Of a stretch of 16,207 nucleotides of DNA, positions 1 to 8,186 are shown piece by piece. The DNA lies in contig DASSEW010000004.1 of the NCBI GenBank assembly GCA_035695065.1, forward strand, positions 1 through 16,207, read 5' to 3'. Origin of the DNA: 66-474 sp035695065 (GTDB taxonomy: Bacteria; Pseudomonadota; Gammaproteobacteria; Xanthomonadales; Rhodanobacteraceae). Numbering within the stretch: position 1 is the stretch's first letter; each line of letters opens with the position of its first letter. The notes below the pieces were generated by a model that saw nothing but the letters and a program-made list of their open reading frames with translations, had not been told where the DNA came from and searched no databases. The translations under genes and the position numbers were made by a program.

Positions 1-1073
1 ACTGGGATCGCTCGCCGGGAGGGCTCTCGCTGTCGGCCGATGGCAAGACGCTGTATGTGACCGCCGATGACGCCGGCACGCACCCGCTTTTCGCGGTTGA
101 GATCGCAACCGGCAAGGCCACGCAGCTCTTCGGCGACGGTACCGTCACCGGCTACGACGTCGCGGGCAACCGCATCGTCGCCGGACGCGAGGACTTCCAG
201 CATCCGGTCGACCTGTACGCGATGGACGCGCACGGCGGCGACGTCGCGCAGGTGACGCACTTCAATGCCGCGCGTCTTGCCGACATCGAGTTCGGCGACG
301 CGCAGTGGTTCACCTTCAAAGGCGCCAACGGCGATCCGGTGCAGGGCTACGTGATGACGCCGGTCGGCTACAAGGCCGGCCAGAAATATCCGGTCGCGTT
401 CCTGATCCACGGCGGCCCGCAGGGCGAGTGGCTGAACGAATTCCACTACCGCTGGAATCCGGAAACCTATGCCGGTGCGGGCTTCGCCGTGGTCGCGATC
501 AACTTCCACGGTTCCACCGGCTACGGCCAGAAGTTCACCAACGCGATTTCCGGCGACTGGGGCGGCGCGCCGCTGGAAGACCTGAAGAAAGGCTGGGCCT
601 ACGCGCTGGACAATTATGCGTTCCTCGATGGCAACAACGCGTGCGCGCTGGGCGCCAGCTACGGCGGCTACATGGTGTACTGGATCGCCGGCGTATGGAA
701 CCAGCCGTGGAAGTGCCTGGTGGACCACGACGGGGTGTTCGATACGCGGATGATGTATTACGCCACCGACGAGCTGTGGTTCGAGGAACACGAGAACGGC
801 GGCACGCAGTTCGAGCATCCGGAGAACTACGAGAAGTTCAACCCGCTCGACCACGTCAAGGACTGGCGCGTGCCGATGCTGATCGTGCATTCCGGCCACG
901 ACTACCGGATTCCGGAAACGCAAGGACTGGGCGCGTTCACCGCGTTGCAGCGCCGCGGCATCCCGAGCGAACTGCTTTACTTCCCGGACGAAAGCCACTG
1001 GGTGTCCAAGCCGCAGAACAGCGTGCTGTGGCACGACACCGTGATCGGATGGCTGAAGAAGTGGACGAAATAG
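1..1073 (+). CDS. S9 family serine peptidase (prolyl oligopeptidase / acylaminoacyl-peptidase type), 3' part
   Basis: The reading frame is open from base 3, so the gene starts before the window; the GTG at 57 is probably not the real start. The visible part holds the end of a beta-propeller-like region (about the first 80 residues counted from 57) and then an alpha/beta-hydrolase domain. The catalytic triad is readable: Ser in GASYGGYM (codon at 657), Asp in SGHDYRIPE (codon at 900) and His in DESHW (codon at 996). The oxyanion-side motif LIHGGPQ is also present. Family S9 enzymes of this kind cleave short peptides or remove N-terminal residues, often in the periplasm. A signal peptide cannot be judged because the N-terminus is missing. 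The gene converges on dxs across a 62-base gap filled by a REP-like element. The family call is firm; the substrate is unknown. Confidence 0.93.
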   Translation, partial: WDRSPGGLSLSADGKTLYVTADDAGTHPLFAVEIATGKATQLFGDGTVTGYDVAGNRIVAGREDFQHPVDLYAMDAHGGDVAQVTHFNAARLADIEFGDAQWFTFKGANGDPVQGYVMTPVGYKAGQKYPVAFLIHGGPQGEWLNEFHYRWNPETYAGAGFAVVAINFHGSTGYGQKFTNAISGDWGGAPLEDLKKGWAYALDNYAFLDGNNACALGASYGGYMVYWIAGVWNQPWKCLVDHDGVFDTRMMYYATDELWFEEHENGGTQFEHPENYEKFNPLDHVKDWRVPMLIVHSGHDYRIPETQGLGAFTALQRRGIPSELLYFPDESHWVSKPQNSVLWHDTVIGWLKKWTK

Positions 1074-1076
1074 TCA

Positions 1077-1132
1077 TCGCCTGCAAGCAGGCTCCTACAA
1101 AGCGGTCATCGTAGGAGCCTGTTCGCAGGCGA
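1077..1132. repeat. REP-like inverted pair with GTAG heads (family A)
   Basis: Two 22-base arms (1077-1098 and 1111-1132) are reverse complements at 20 of 22 positions and are separated by 12 bases. Each unit starts with GTAGGAGC and contains its own small hairpin (CCTGC-AA-GCAGG in the left arm, GCCTG-TTC-GCAGGC in the right). This matches the layout of GTAG-headed REP elements of xanthomonads. It fills the gap between the convergent peptidase and dxs genes, so it could act as a two-way terminator or mRNA 3'-end stabiliser; that role is inferred. Confidence 0.8.
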
Positions 1133-1135
1133 CCG

Positions 1136-3040
1136 TCACACCGCGCTGCGCAGCGTCGCAGCACCCGATGCGAATTGCGGGAATCTCTCCAGGATCGCTG
1201 CGCGGATGCCGGCGACGTCGAGTCCCGCTTCGGCGAGCAATTCCTCGCGGCTGCCGTGTTCGAGGAACACGTCAGGCAGGCCGAGGTGCAGCACGGGAAT
1301 ATCAACGCCGCGGGCGGCGAGCAATTCGGCGACGCCCGCGCCCGCGCCGCCCGCAATCGCGTTTTCCTCGATCGTGACGATCGCCTCGTGCGTGCGCGCC
1401 ATGTCGAGGACCAGTGCTTCGTCCAGCGGTTTCACGAAACGCATGTTGACCACGCTCGCGTCCAGTTCCGCGCCGACCTTCTCGCACGGCGCGACCATGC
1501 TGCCGAAGGCGAGCAGGGCGAGTCCGCGTCCGCGCCGGCGCACCTGCGCCTTGCCGATCGGCAATGTCGTGAGCTCGCGTTCGATGACAGCGCCGGGCCC
1601 GGTGCCGCGCGGATAGCGCACCGCGGCAGGTCCTTCGTGATGGAAACCGGTGGTCAGCATCTGCCGGCATTCGTTCTCGTCGGCCGGCGCCATCACCAGC
1701 ATGTTCGGGATGCAGCGCAGGTAGGTGAGGTCGAAGCTGCCCGCGTGAGTGGGGCCATCCGGGCCGACCACGCCGGCGCGGTCGATCGCGAACATGACGG
1801 GAAGGTTCTGCAGCGCGACGTCGTGGATCAACTGGTCGTAGGCGCGCTGCAGGAAAGTCGAATAGATCGCGACGACCGGATGCGCGCCTTCGCAGGCCAT
1901 GCCGGCCGCGAGCGTCACCGCGTGCTGCTCGGCGATCGCCACGTCGAAGTAGCGTTGCGGGAATTCCTTCGAGAAACGCACCAGTCCGGAACCTTCGCGC
2001 ATCGCGGGGGTGATGCCGTAGAGGCGCTCGTCCGCGGCGGCCATGTCGCACAGCCAGTCGCCGAACACTTCGGTGTAGGTGAGTTTTTTCGGCGCGGACG
2101 AAACCTTCTTCACCACCCCCTGCTGCGGATCGAACGGCCCCACCGCGTGGTATTCGATCTGCGCGGCTTCCGCCGGCGCATAACCTTTTCCCTTGGTGGT
2201 GATCACGTGCAGCAGTTGCGGACCGCGCAGGTTCTTCACCGTCTTCAGCGAATGCAGCAGCGCGGGCAGATCGTGCCCGTCGATCGGGCCGGTGTAGTGG
2301 AAGCCCAGCTCCTCGAACAGCGTGCTCGGCACGAACATGCCCTTGGCGTGTTCTTCCCAGCGCTTGATGAAGCGCCAGGGCAGCGAACGCGGTTTCAGCA
2401 CGCGCTTGGTGCGTTCGCGCCAGAGATTCAGGCGGCGGCTCGCCAGCAAACGGGCCAGCATCTTGGTGGTGGCGCCGACGTTCTCGCTGATCGACATGCC
2501 GTTGTCGTTGAGGATCACCAGCATGTCCGGCTCGATGTCGCCGCCATGGTTCAGCGCCTCGAAGGCCATGCCCGCGGTCATCGCGCCGTCGCCGATCACC
2601 GCAACGATCTTGCGATCGTCATGCTTGCGTTGCGCGGCGATCGCCATGCCCAGCGCAGCGGAAACCGAGGTGGACGAATGGCCCACGCCGAACGGGTCGT
2701 ACTCGCTTTCGGCACGCCGCGCGAACGGCGCCAGCCCGTCCTTCTGCTTGATCGTGGTGATCGCGTCGCGGCGGCCGGTGAGGATCTTGTGCGGATAGCA
2801 CTGGTGGCCGACATCCCAGACGATACGGTCGCGCGGTGTGTCGTAAAGATATTGCAGCGCGACCGTCAGCTCGACCACGCCCAGCCCGGCGCCGAAATGC
2901 CCGCCCACGCTCGCCACCGATTCGATGAGATACGCACGCAGTTCGTCGGCCAGCGCCGGCAGTTGCGACTCATCCAGCCGTTTCAGATCGGCCGGCGAAT
3001 CGATTTTCGAGAGCAGCGGGTAGCGGGTGGAATCGATCAT
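1136..3040 (-). CDS. dxs: 1-deoxy-D-xylulose-5-phosphate synthase
   Basis: This is the thiamine-diphosphate enzyme that condenses pyruvate and glyceraldehyde 3-phosphate, the first step of the MEP isoprenoid pathway, in the cytoplasm. It has 634 residues, close to the usual 620-640. Visible landmarks are the catalytic His region SVGGHFGAGLG (His48), DVGHQCYPHKILTGRRD, the ThDP/Mg motif GDGAMTAGMAFEALNH at 150-165 with NDN at 178-180, the catalytic Glu in AIAEQHAVTLAAGM (Glu371) and GPTHAGSFD (His432). A C-terminal transketolase-type domain completes the protein. The ATG at 3040 gives the standard N-terminus, but no strong Shine-Dalgarno sequence precedes it. The ClC gene ends 65 bases upstream on the same strand. 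No ispA or xseB neighbour is present, unlike in enterobacteria. Confidence 0.98.
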   Translation of the reverse strand: MIDSTRYPLLSKIDSPADLKRLDESQLPALADELRAYLIESVASVGGHFGAGLGVVELTVALQYLYDTPRDRIVWDVGHQCYPHKILTGRRDAITTIKQKDGLAPFARRAESEYDPFGVGHSSTSVSAALGMAIAAQRKHDDRKIVAVIGDGAMTAGMAFEALNHGGDIEPDMLVILNDNGMSISENVGATTKMLARLLASRRLNLWRERTKRVLKPRSLPWRFIKRWEEHAKGMFVPSTLFEELGFHYTGPIDGHDLPALLHSLKTVKNLRGPQLLHVITTKGKGYAPAEAAQIEYHAVGPFDPQQGVVKKVSSAPKKLTYTEVFGDWLCDMAAADERLYGITPAMREGSGLVRFSKEFPQRYFDVAIAEQHAVTLAAGMACEGAHPVVAIYSTFLQRAYDQLIHDVALQNLPVMFAIDRAGVVGPDGPTHAGSFDLTYLRCIPNMLVMAPADENECRQMLTTGFHHEGPAAVRYPRGTGPGAVIERELTTLPIGKAQVRRRGRGLALLAFGSMVAPCEKVGAELDASVVNMRFVKPLDEALVLDMARTHEAIVTIEENAIAGGAGAGVAELLAARGVDIPVLHLGLPDVFLEHGSREELLAEAGLDVAGIRAAILERFPQFASGAATLRSAV

Positions 3041-3105
3041 TCGGCTATTGTTGGATGCGAAGCCGGGCAGGGCAAGGGCGCGATCGGGGCGGATTGCCGA
3101 CGCGT

Positions 3106-5034
3106 CTAGGCCTTCACCCCGAACTTGCGCTTCAACGTCTGCCGGATGCGGATGTGGCGCGATGCGTCACGCATCTCGTGCAGGCGCTTGGCGTTGGCCG
3201 CGAGCACGTCGCTGCGGGTCAGGATGCCGGTGAGGCGCGTTGGATCGTTGCGCGACACCACGATCAGGCGACCGACGTTCTCGGCGACCATCAGGTCGGC
3301 GGCATCGCGCAACGAGTGATCCTCGAACACGATGATCGGTCCGCGCTTGACCATGTCGCCGATGTGCCGCAGGCCGGGAAGATCGGGATCGAGCAACATG
3401 CGGCGGGTGACGACGCCGCGCACGCGGTCGTTGTCGTCCACCACCGGATAGCCCTGGTGTTGCGCGCGCACGCGCCCGGAATTCATCCAGCGCAGCACCT
3501 CGCCCAGTTCGTCGGAAGTCTTGAGCGTGCGTACCTCGCGCGTGCAGGCATCGCCGACGGCAATCTGCGACAGCAGGTCGGCTTCGTATTCGCTCGGCAC
3601 GCGCACGCCGCGGCGCGCGATCTTCTCGGTCATGATCGTGTTGCGCATCAGCAGCGCCGAGATCAGGTACGCCGCGGTGCAGCCGCCCAGCAGCGGCAGC
3701 AGGCCCGCGGGCTGGCGCGTGGTTTCGAAGGCGAACACGATCGAAGTGAGCAATGCGCGCGAGGCGCCGGCGAAGATCGCCGCCATGCCGACCAGTGCGG
3801 CGATGCGGGGATCGATGCCGAACGACGGCCACAGGTGGCCGATGCCCAGGCCGATCAAGGCGCCGAGCGAACCGCCGATCATGAACAGCGGCGCCAGCGT
3901 GCCGCCCGAGGTGCCGCTGCCCAGCGCGATCACCCACGAAATGAATTTCAGCACGCACAGCGAGATCAGCACCTTGAGGCCGAAGCTGCCCTGCACCAGC
4001 CCGTCGATGTTGTCGTAGCCCACGCCCATCGTGTGCGGTGCGAACCAGCCGATCAGGCCGGCCACGAGGCCACCGATCGCCGGCCACCACATCCAGTGGA
4101 TCGGCAGTTTCTCGAAGGCGTCCTCGACGCCATACACCGCCTTGCTGACCCACACGCTGATGATGCCGACGATCGCACCCAGGGCGATGTAGCTGCCCAG
4201 TGCCCAGCCGCCGGGTTCGGCGATCGTGGGCATCGCGAACACCGCGCCGGAGCCGAAGGTCGCGTAACGCACGCCGGTGGCGGTGAAGGTGGCGAGTGCC
4301 ACGGGGATCAACGAACGCGGGCGCAATTCGAACAGCAGCAATTCGACTGCCAGCACCAGCGCCGAGACCGGCGCGCCGAACACCGCGGCCATGCCCGCGG
4401 CTGCACCGGCGGCCAGCAGCACCTTGCGCTCGTGCGCGGTGACGCGCAGCAGTTGTCCGATCAGCGAACCCAGTGCGCCGCCGGTCGAGATGATCGGGCC
4501 TTCCGCGCCGAACGGTCCGCCGGTGCCGATCGCGAACGCCGACGACACCGGTTTCAGGAAGGTGATGCGCGGCGCGATGCGCGATTCGTTCAGCAGCACC
4601 TGTTCCATCGCTTCGGGGATGCCGTGGCCCTGGATCGCGCGCGAACCCCAGCGCGCCATCACGCCGGCGATCAATCCGCCGATTGCCGGGATCACGATCA
4701 CCCATGCGCCGAGATGGTTGAACGCCGGCGACAGCACGAAGGAGCCGTGCCGCGCCGATGGGCCGATCACGTCCGACACGCGCCCGTAAAAGCTGATGTC
4801 GGTGATCAGGTTGATCATCAGCATCAGCAATTGCGCGACGTAGGCCGCGGCCACGCCCAGCAGCACGGCCAGCGCGCCGGTCAGCAGGATGCGGTGCGAA
4901 ACCAGCGTGGATTCGCGCGGCATGCTCGCGGCATCCAGCGACAGGCCGAGCGCCGGCGCGACCGGCAGTGCGTCGGTGCTGCCTTCGGTGCGCACACTCT
5001 CGTGTTCCGGCGGGCGGGGCTGATGCGGGTCCAC
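3106..5034 (-). CDS. ClC-family anion channel/antiporter with C-terminal CBS pair
   Basis: A 642-residue inner-membrane protein with about 45 polar N-terminal residues, a ClC membrane core at about 48-470 and two CBS domains at about 490-620. ClC signatures are present: GHGIPEAME at 136-144, GAEGPIIS at 176-183 with the gating Glu178, and SGGTLAPLF at 377-385. CBS pairs usually bind adenine nucleotides and regulate the transporter. Three anion-binding positions differ from the E. coli paradigm: Ser107 is His137, Phe357 is Leu380 and Tyr445 is probably Met468 by my unaided alignment. The ion specificity, and whether it is a channel or an H+ antiporter, are therefore open. The start is a GTG at 5034 preceded by AGGGAGA five to six bases upstream. 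It precedes dxs on the same strand, with no obvious functional link. Confidence 0.93.
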   Translation of the reverse strand: MDPHQPRPPEHESVRTEGSTDALPVAPALGLSLDAASMPRESTLVSHRILLTGALAVLLGVAAAYVAQLLMLMINLITDISFYGRVSDVIGPSARHGSFVLSPAFNHLGAWVIVIPAIGGLIAGVMARWGSRAIQGHGIPEAMEQVLLNESRIAPRITFLKPVSSAFAIGTGGPFGAEGPIISTGGALGSLIGQLLRVTAHERKVLLAAGAAAGMAAVFGAPVSALVLAVELLLFELRPRSLIPVALATFTATGVRYATFGSGAVFAMPTIAEPGGWALGSYIALGAIVGIISVWVSKAVYGVEDAFEKLPIHWMWWPAIGGLVAGLIGWFAPHTMGVGYDNIDGLVQGSFGLKVLISLCVLKFISWVIALGSGTSGGTLAPLFMIGGSLGALIGLGIGHLWPSFGIDPRIAALVGMAAIFAGASRALLTSIVFAFETTRQPAGLLPLLGGCTAAYLISALLMRNTIMTEKIARRGVRVPSEYEADLLSQIAVGDACTREVRTLKTSDELGEVLRWMNSGRVRAQHQGYPVVDDNDRVRGVVTRRMLLDPDLPGLRHIGDMVKRGPIIVFEDHSLRDAADLMVAENVGRLIVVSRNDPTRLTGILTRSDVLAANAKRLHEMRDASRHIRIRQTLKRKFGVKA

Positions 5035-5079
5035 GGATTCTCCCTTTCGGTGCGTTGTTGCACTGCGGCAAAACGAGGC

Positions 5080-5085
5080 ATTCTA
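5080..5085 (-). promoter_or_regulatory. Possible -10 element for the ClC gene
   Basis: Read on the minus strand this is TAGAAT, five of six matches to the sigma-70 -10 consensus. It would give a leader of about 40 bases before the GTG at 5034. The hexamer 17 bases upstream is TTCGGT, a poor -35 box, so the call is tentative. Confidence 0.35.
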
Positions 5086-5118
5086 CCGCGTGCAGGCTTG
5101 AGACCGAAGAGGGGAGGA

Positions 5119-5134
5119 TCGCGCCTTTGCGCGA
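5119..5134 (-). terminator. Short hairpin after the HNH gene, doubtful terminator
   Basis: A perfect 6-base stem (TCGCGC/GCGCGA) with a 4-base loop lies 40 bases past the HNH stop codon. On the minus strand it is followed by a C/T-rich run rather than a clear T tract, so it is at best a weak intrinsic terminator. Confidence 0.25.
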
Positions 5135-5173
5135 CAGAAAACATGCCGCGCGCAGCAGTTCCTAAAGAGCCGC

Positions 5174-5791
5174 CTAACTCGCCCGCCGATTCTTCGGCAG
5201 GTGATGCACCAGGAATTCCATCTGGTCGGCAAGGATGTTGCGGTTCGAGAGGATCAGGTGCTCGACCCAGCTCGGCTTGTAAGGCACGGCCAGCAGCGGC
5301 ATGCCGGCCTGCTGGGGCGTGCGCCCGCCCTTCCTGATGTTGCAGGCAAGGCATGCGGTGACCACGTTGACCCAGATGTCGCGGCCGCCGCGCGACAGCG
5401 GCATCACGTGATCGCGGGTCAACTCACCGCGGCTGTAATGCGTGCCGCAATACAGGCAGATGTGGCGATCGCGCGCGAACAACGCGACGTTCGTGAGCGC
5501 GGGCGAGGGATCGACCGCATGCGAGCGACAGTGCCCGCGGCTGGCCACGATCGGATGCAGCGACAGGATGCTCTGTTCGCCGTCGTTGCGGAAGCCGCCG
5601 TGCACGGTGAGGCAGGGTTCGCCCAGCGTCCACGCGACTGCTTCGCGCACGTACAGGCATGCCGCGTCCTGCCAACTGATCCAGTCGAGGATGCGACCGC
5701 CCGCGTCGAGCGACAGCACGCGCGTGCTGTGCAGGTCCGCGACCACGTTGCGCGGCTCGAACTCGACGACGGAGGCTGTGTGCGACTCCAT
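5174..5791 (-). CDS. HNH endonuclease family protein
   Basis: A 205-residue protein with a C-terminal HNH (beta-beta-alpha metal) nuclease domain at about 105-160. The zinc-knuckle pairs CLYC (112-115) and CLAC (147-150) frame the active-site residues: Asp127-His128 in TRDHVMPLSRGG, Asn142 in WVNVV and Asn151 in CNIRKGGRT. The first 100 residues form an unnamed domain (VLSLDAGGRILDWISWQDA) that I know mainly from similar-length HNH proteins of proteobacteria. The ATG at 5791 was chosen because the family-like sequence begins there; a longer open frame upstream runs antisense-like into the next gene. The Shine-Dalgarno sequence is weak. DNA is the likely substrate, but the biological role is unknown: housekeeping repair and defence are both possible. 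It lies 98 bases downstream of the SLOG-membrane gene, with a repeat between them. Confidence 0.9.
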   Translation of the reverse strand: MESHTASVVEFEPRNVVADLHSTRVLSLDAGGRILDWISWQDAACLYVREAVAWTLGEPCLTVHGGFRNDGEQSILSLHPIVASRGHCRSHAVDPSPALTNVALFARDRHICLYCGTHYSRGELTRDHVMPLSRGGRDIWVNVVTACLACNIRKGGRTPQQAGMPLLAVPYKPSWVEHLILSNRNILADQMEFLVHHLPKNRRAS

Positions 5792-5826
5792 GACCGGCCG
5801 AGCATAGAACAAAACCGCCTGGATGC

Positions 5827-5887
5827 GTAGGGCGGGCACTGCCCGCGTTGTAACCGGAATCTCCGCGCGGACGGTGTCCGCCCCGCA
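5827..5887. repeat. REP-like inverted pair (family A)
   Basis: A GTAG head at 5827-5830 leads into the hairpin GCGGGC-ACT-GCCCGC (5832-5846). A second unit in opposite orientation forms GCGGAC-GGT-GTCCGC (5867-5881) and has a degraded head. It ends two bases from the stop codon of the SLOG-membrane gene and lies upstream of the HNH gene, so it may end or trim the SLOG transcript. Confidence 0.75.
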
Positions 5888-5889
5888 CA

Positions 5890-7584
5890 TCACATCCGCC
5901 CCGGCTCCAGCGGACGCTGGCGGTGCATCACCGCCCACTCCGCGTGCTCGGCCAGCGCGGCCTCGCCGAGCGAACGCAGGATTTCGCGCTGTTCGTCCGG
6001 GTCCCGGGTGTCGTCCAGCGCCGTGCGCGCCTTGCCGAAGATGCGTTGCATGAACCGGTATTGCTTGATCAGTTCCTTGTCGGCTTTTCGATAAGCATAG
6101 GCCTCGCGCACCGCGGAGCCGACCGAAAACACGGCCATGATCACGATCAGGTCGTTCTTGAGATCGGCGGACAAGCGGTAGGCCAGCACCGCCAAGGCGA
6201 TGCTGATGCCGATGCCCGCATAAAGACTCAGCGCTCCGATCCCTTCGGTGATGCGGTGCGTGCGTTCGCGCTGCGCGGTCTTGCGGCGGTAATAGCCGAG
6301 CTGGCCATCGTCGACGTTCTCGCCGACCCATTCGCGGATGACCGCATCCAGCTCGCCGCCGCGCGGCGTATCGTCCACCAGGCCGGCGCTGCGCATCACG
6401 TTGCGGGTCCAGCCGAGCTCCATGTCCTGCTTCTGCAGCAGGCTGTCGTGCGCGAATTCAGGATCCGCGGTCAACGAAATGCCTGCGCGACGCCAGTAAT
6501 CCTGCACGCGCAGTCCTTCGGCGAGGGCGCGGTAATCCAGGTACTTGCGGTGCCACTCGCGTTTGCGCGCAATGGTGCTGATCACGATCCCGGCGGCGAA
6601 CAGCAGCAGGAACACGTAGATCATGTAGTTCTGTGCGGAGAGGTTGTCGTACACCGCGAAGGCGATGCCCATCAGCGCCGCCACGGTGTAGGTAATGCGC
6701 ATCGCCAGCAGCACGCGCTTCTGGAAATGCACCGCCAGCCAGTCGGCGGCGCGGAACAGCGCATCCCGCGACATGGGCTTTTCATCGGCAGCGGCGCCTT
6801 TGATTTCCTCGCGATAATTCGCAGTGTCCTCGTTGAATTCATCCGAGTTCGCGAACATCGCATGGAATGCCTCCGGCATCGATGCGCCCGGCGCACTCGC
6901 CTCGCTGCCGGTGCGCCAGATGATTTCGCCCGGTTGCAACGGCGCTTGCGGCGCGCCATCCGGTTCTTCACGCGAGCACACCAGATGGCAGACCAGCCGC
7001 TCGTCGCCGGCACCGAGTTGGTAGCGCCGCGCGCCACGGCGGCGCTCGATGTGCCCCGGCATCACGCCGCCGAGGTAGTACTGCACCACCTGCGCGGTGC
7101 CGCCGAGGCGATCGTTGATCTTGCCATCCCAGATCGCGAGAAGCAGGTGGCAATGCCGCGCCACGAACGCGCCGGCCTGCGCGTACTGGCGGTTGCGCTC
7201 CACGCCCGATTGCGCGACGTCTTCCAGCGTGTGTCCCGGCAGCAGCGGGAGTTGGATCACGTGCGCCCGCGCGCACAGCGCATCGAAAGTCTTGCGCGTG
7301 GCGTCGTCGGTGAAATCGCGTTCGTACAGGTCGCGGGGCAACGGCAGCGGCGCGATCAGCTGCGCGCCGCAACGCAAGCCTTCTTCCGCCACGATCTGGT
7401 CGCCGCCCTCGGCCAGCGCCGACAGCACCATCAGGGGCGAGTGCGGAAACTCCTGCTGCCACTGCGCAAGCAATTCCCGCACGCGAGCGCGGATGGGTTC
7501 GATCTCGCGCGCGGGAATGTTGCGATGGCTGGTGACGCCAATGACGAGAGGCGTGAGGGAGGGATCACCCACTCTTGTGCTCAT
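5890..7584 (-). CDS. SLOG-like nucleotide-sensing domain fused to a four-helix membrane region (SLATT-like)
   Basis: The N-terminal domain, about residues 10-205, looks like the SLOG/LOG-type Rossmannoid fold. Its marks are VIGVTSHRN after the first strand, LSALAEGGDQIVAEEGL, APLPLPRD, and LLAIWDG followed by GGTAQVV. After a linker rich in acidic residues come two pairs of predicted membrane helices, about 292-340 and 446-497. The motif YRALAEGLRVQDYW lies between the pairs, and WAVMHRQRPLEP lies near the C-terminus. Residue numbers here and below are for the ATG start plus three. The arrangement resembles predicted SLOG sensors coupled to two-helix SLATT pore effectors in nucleotide-based conflict systems; that function is inferred and no signal synthase lies nearby. 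An upstream in-frame GTG at 7593 is an alternative start. The ATG at 7584 was preferred, with GTGGG eight bases before it. No clear promoter is visible. Confidence 0.8.
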   Translation of the reverse strand: MSTRVGDPSLTPLVIGVTSHRNIPAREIEPIRARVRELLAQWQQEFPHSPLMVLSALAEGGDQIVAEEGLRCGAQLIAPLPLPRDLYERDFTDDATRKTFDALCARAHVIQLPLLPGHTLEDVAQSGVERNRQYAQAGAFVARHCHLLLAIWDGKINDRLGGTAQVVQYYLGGVMPGHIERRRGARRYQLGAGDERLVCHLVCSREEPDGAPQAPLQPGEIIWRTGSEASAPGASMPEAFHAMFANSDEFNEDTANYREEIKGAAADEKPMSRDALFRAADWLAVHFQKRVLLAMRITYTVAALMGIAFAVYDNLSAQNYMIYVFLLLFAAGIVISTIARKREWHRKYLDYRALAEGLRVQDYWRRAGISLTADPEFAHDSLLQKQDMELGWTRNVMRSAGLVDDTPRGGELDAVIREWVGENVDDGQLGYYRRKTAQRERTHRITEGIGALSLYAGIGISIALAVLAYRLSADLKNDLIVIMAVFSVGSAVREAYAYRKADKELIKQYRFMQRIFGKARTALDDTRDPDEQREILRSLGEAALAEHAEWAVMHRQRPLEPGRM

Positions 7585-7706
7585 GCGGTGCACCCACTCT
7601 GGCCCAATGCGACCTGCTCCACACGTTGCGGGCGGCTTCCGCCGCGCGGCAAGCCAGGTGAGTGTAGTGAGTTCCGCGGGTCGGAGCCGGATGAGTGGTG
7701 GAGCGA

Positions 7707-8186
7707 CTACAAGGGCTTGGCCATCCGCAGCAGGTCGGCGCCGAAGCCGTTGCGTTCGTACAGCGCCCGGGCGCGCAGGTTGCCGGGAAACACCGCCAGC
7801 GTGATCAAGGTGCAGCGCTGCTTCTTCGCCCAGGCGTGGGCGTGATCGAGCAGGGCGCGGCCGATGCCCCGGCCGTCATGCCCGTGCGCGACCGCGAGAT
7901 CCGAGATGTGGCAGTTGCCTTTGCCGGAGAAGAAATCGCGGGTCTTCTGCAGGCGCATGAAGCCGACGCGTTCGCCGTGTTTGTCTTCGGCGATGAACAG
8001 CGCTTCTCCGGGCGGCGCGGTTTCCAGCGCGTGCCTGATGTCGCGGCGGATGCCGGCGGCGCAGTCGGACTTCTTTCGCCACTTCGGCAATTCGAAATCG
8101 ACGAAGCGTTCGACCAGCGAAAGGATGAACGCATCGTCGCCGGCATCGGCGACGCGGATGCGCAAGGCTGGCGCGCGTGTGCGCAT
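7707..8186 (-). CDS. GNAT family N-acetyltransferase
   Basis: A 159-residue single-domain acetyl-CoA-dependent acetyltransferase. Motif A spans about 93-120 (HISDLAVAHGHDGRGIGRA), with the acetyl-CoA pyrophosphate loop GRGIGR at 105-110. Motif B is LAVFPGNLRARALYERNGF (130-148). The N-terminal half, which usually sets substrate choice, contains FVDFELPKWRKKS; I cannot name the substrate. The ATG directly follows the stop codon of the acyl-CoA dehydrogenase gene (TGAATG) and has no obvious Shine-Dalgarno sequence of its own, which points to translational coupling. Its length is typical for the family. Confidence 0.92.
   Translation of the reverse strand: MRTRAPALRIRVADAGDDAFILSLVERFVDFELPKWRKKSDCAAGIRRDIRHALETAPPGEALFIAEDKHGERVGFMRLQKTRDFFSGKGNCHISDLAVAHGHDGRGIGRALLDHAHAWAKKQRCTLITLAVFPGNLRARALYERNGFGADLLRMAKPL

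Noticed and set aside
1077..1132. Repeats as a CRISPR array
   Set aside because: The units are inverted rather than direct, only two per site, and have no regular spacers; no cas gene is present.
1175..3109. An open frame of 644 codons on the + strand opposite dxs
   Set aside because: It is an antisense mirror of dxs, with no domain and no ribosome binding site.
3055..5337. An open frame of 760 codons on the + strand opposite the ClC gene
   Set aside because: Composition is low-complexity (repeated RR, HAD, DQ runs), it spans three unrelated genes or gaps, and the minus strand codes a full ClC protein.
7634..7655. GGCTT...AAGCC hairpin between the GNAT and SLOG-membrane genes as a terminator
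   Set aside because: The stem is interrupted by mismatches and no T run follows on the minus strand.
5890..7845. A long + strand open frame (640 codons) opposite the SLOG-membrane gene
   Set aside because: The Arg/His/Gln-rich product lacks motifs, while the minus strand has coherent domains and membrane helices.
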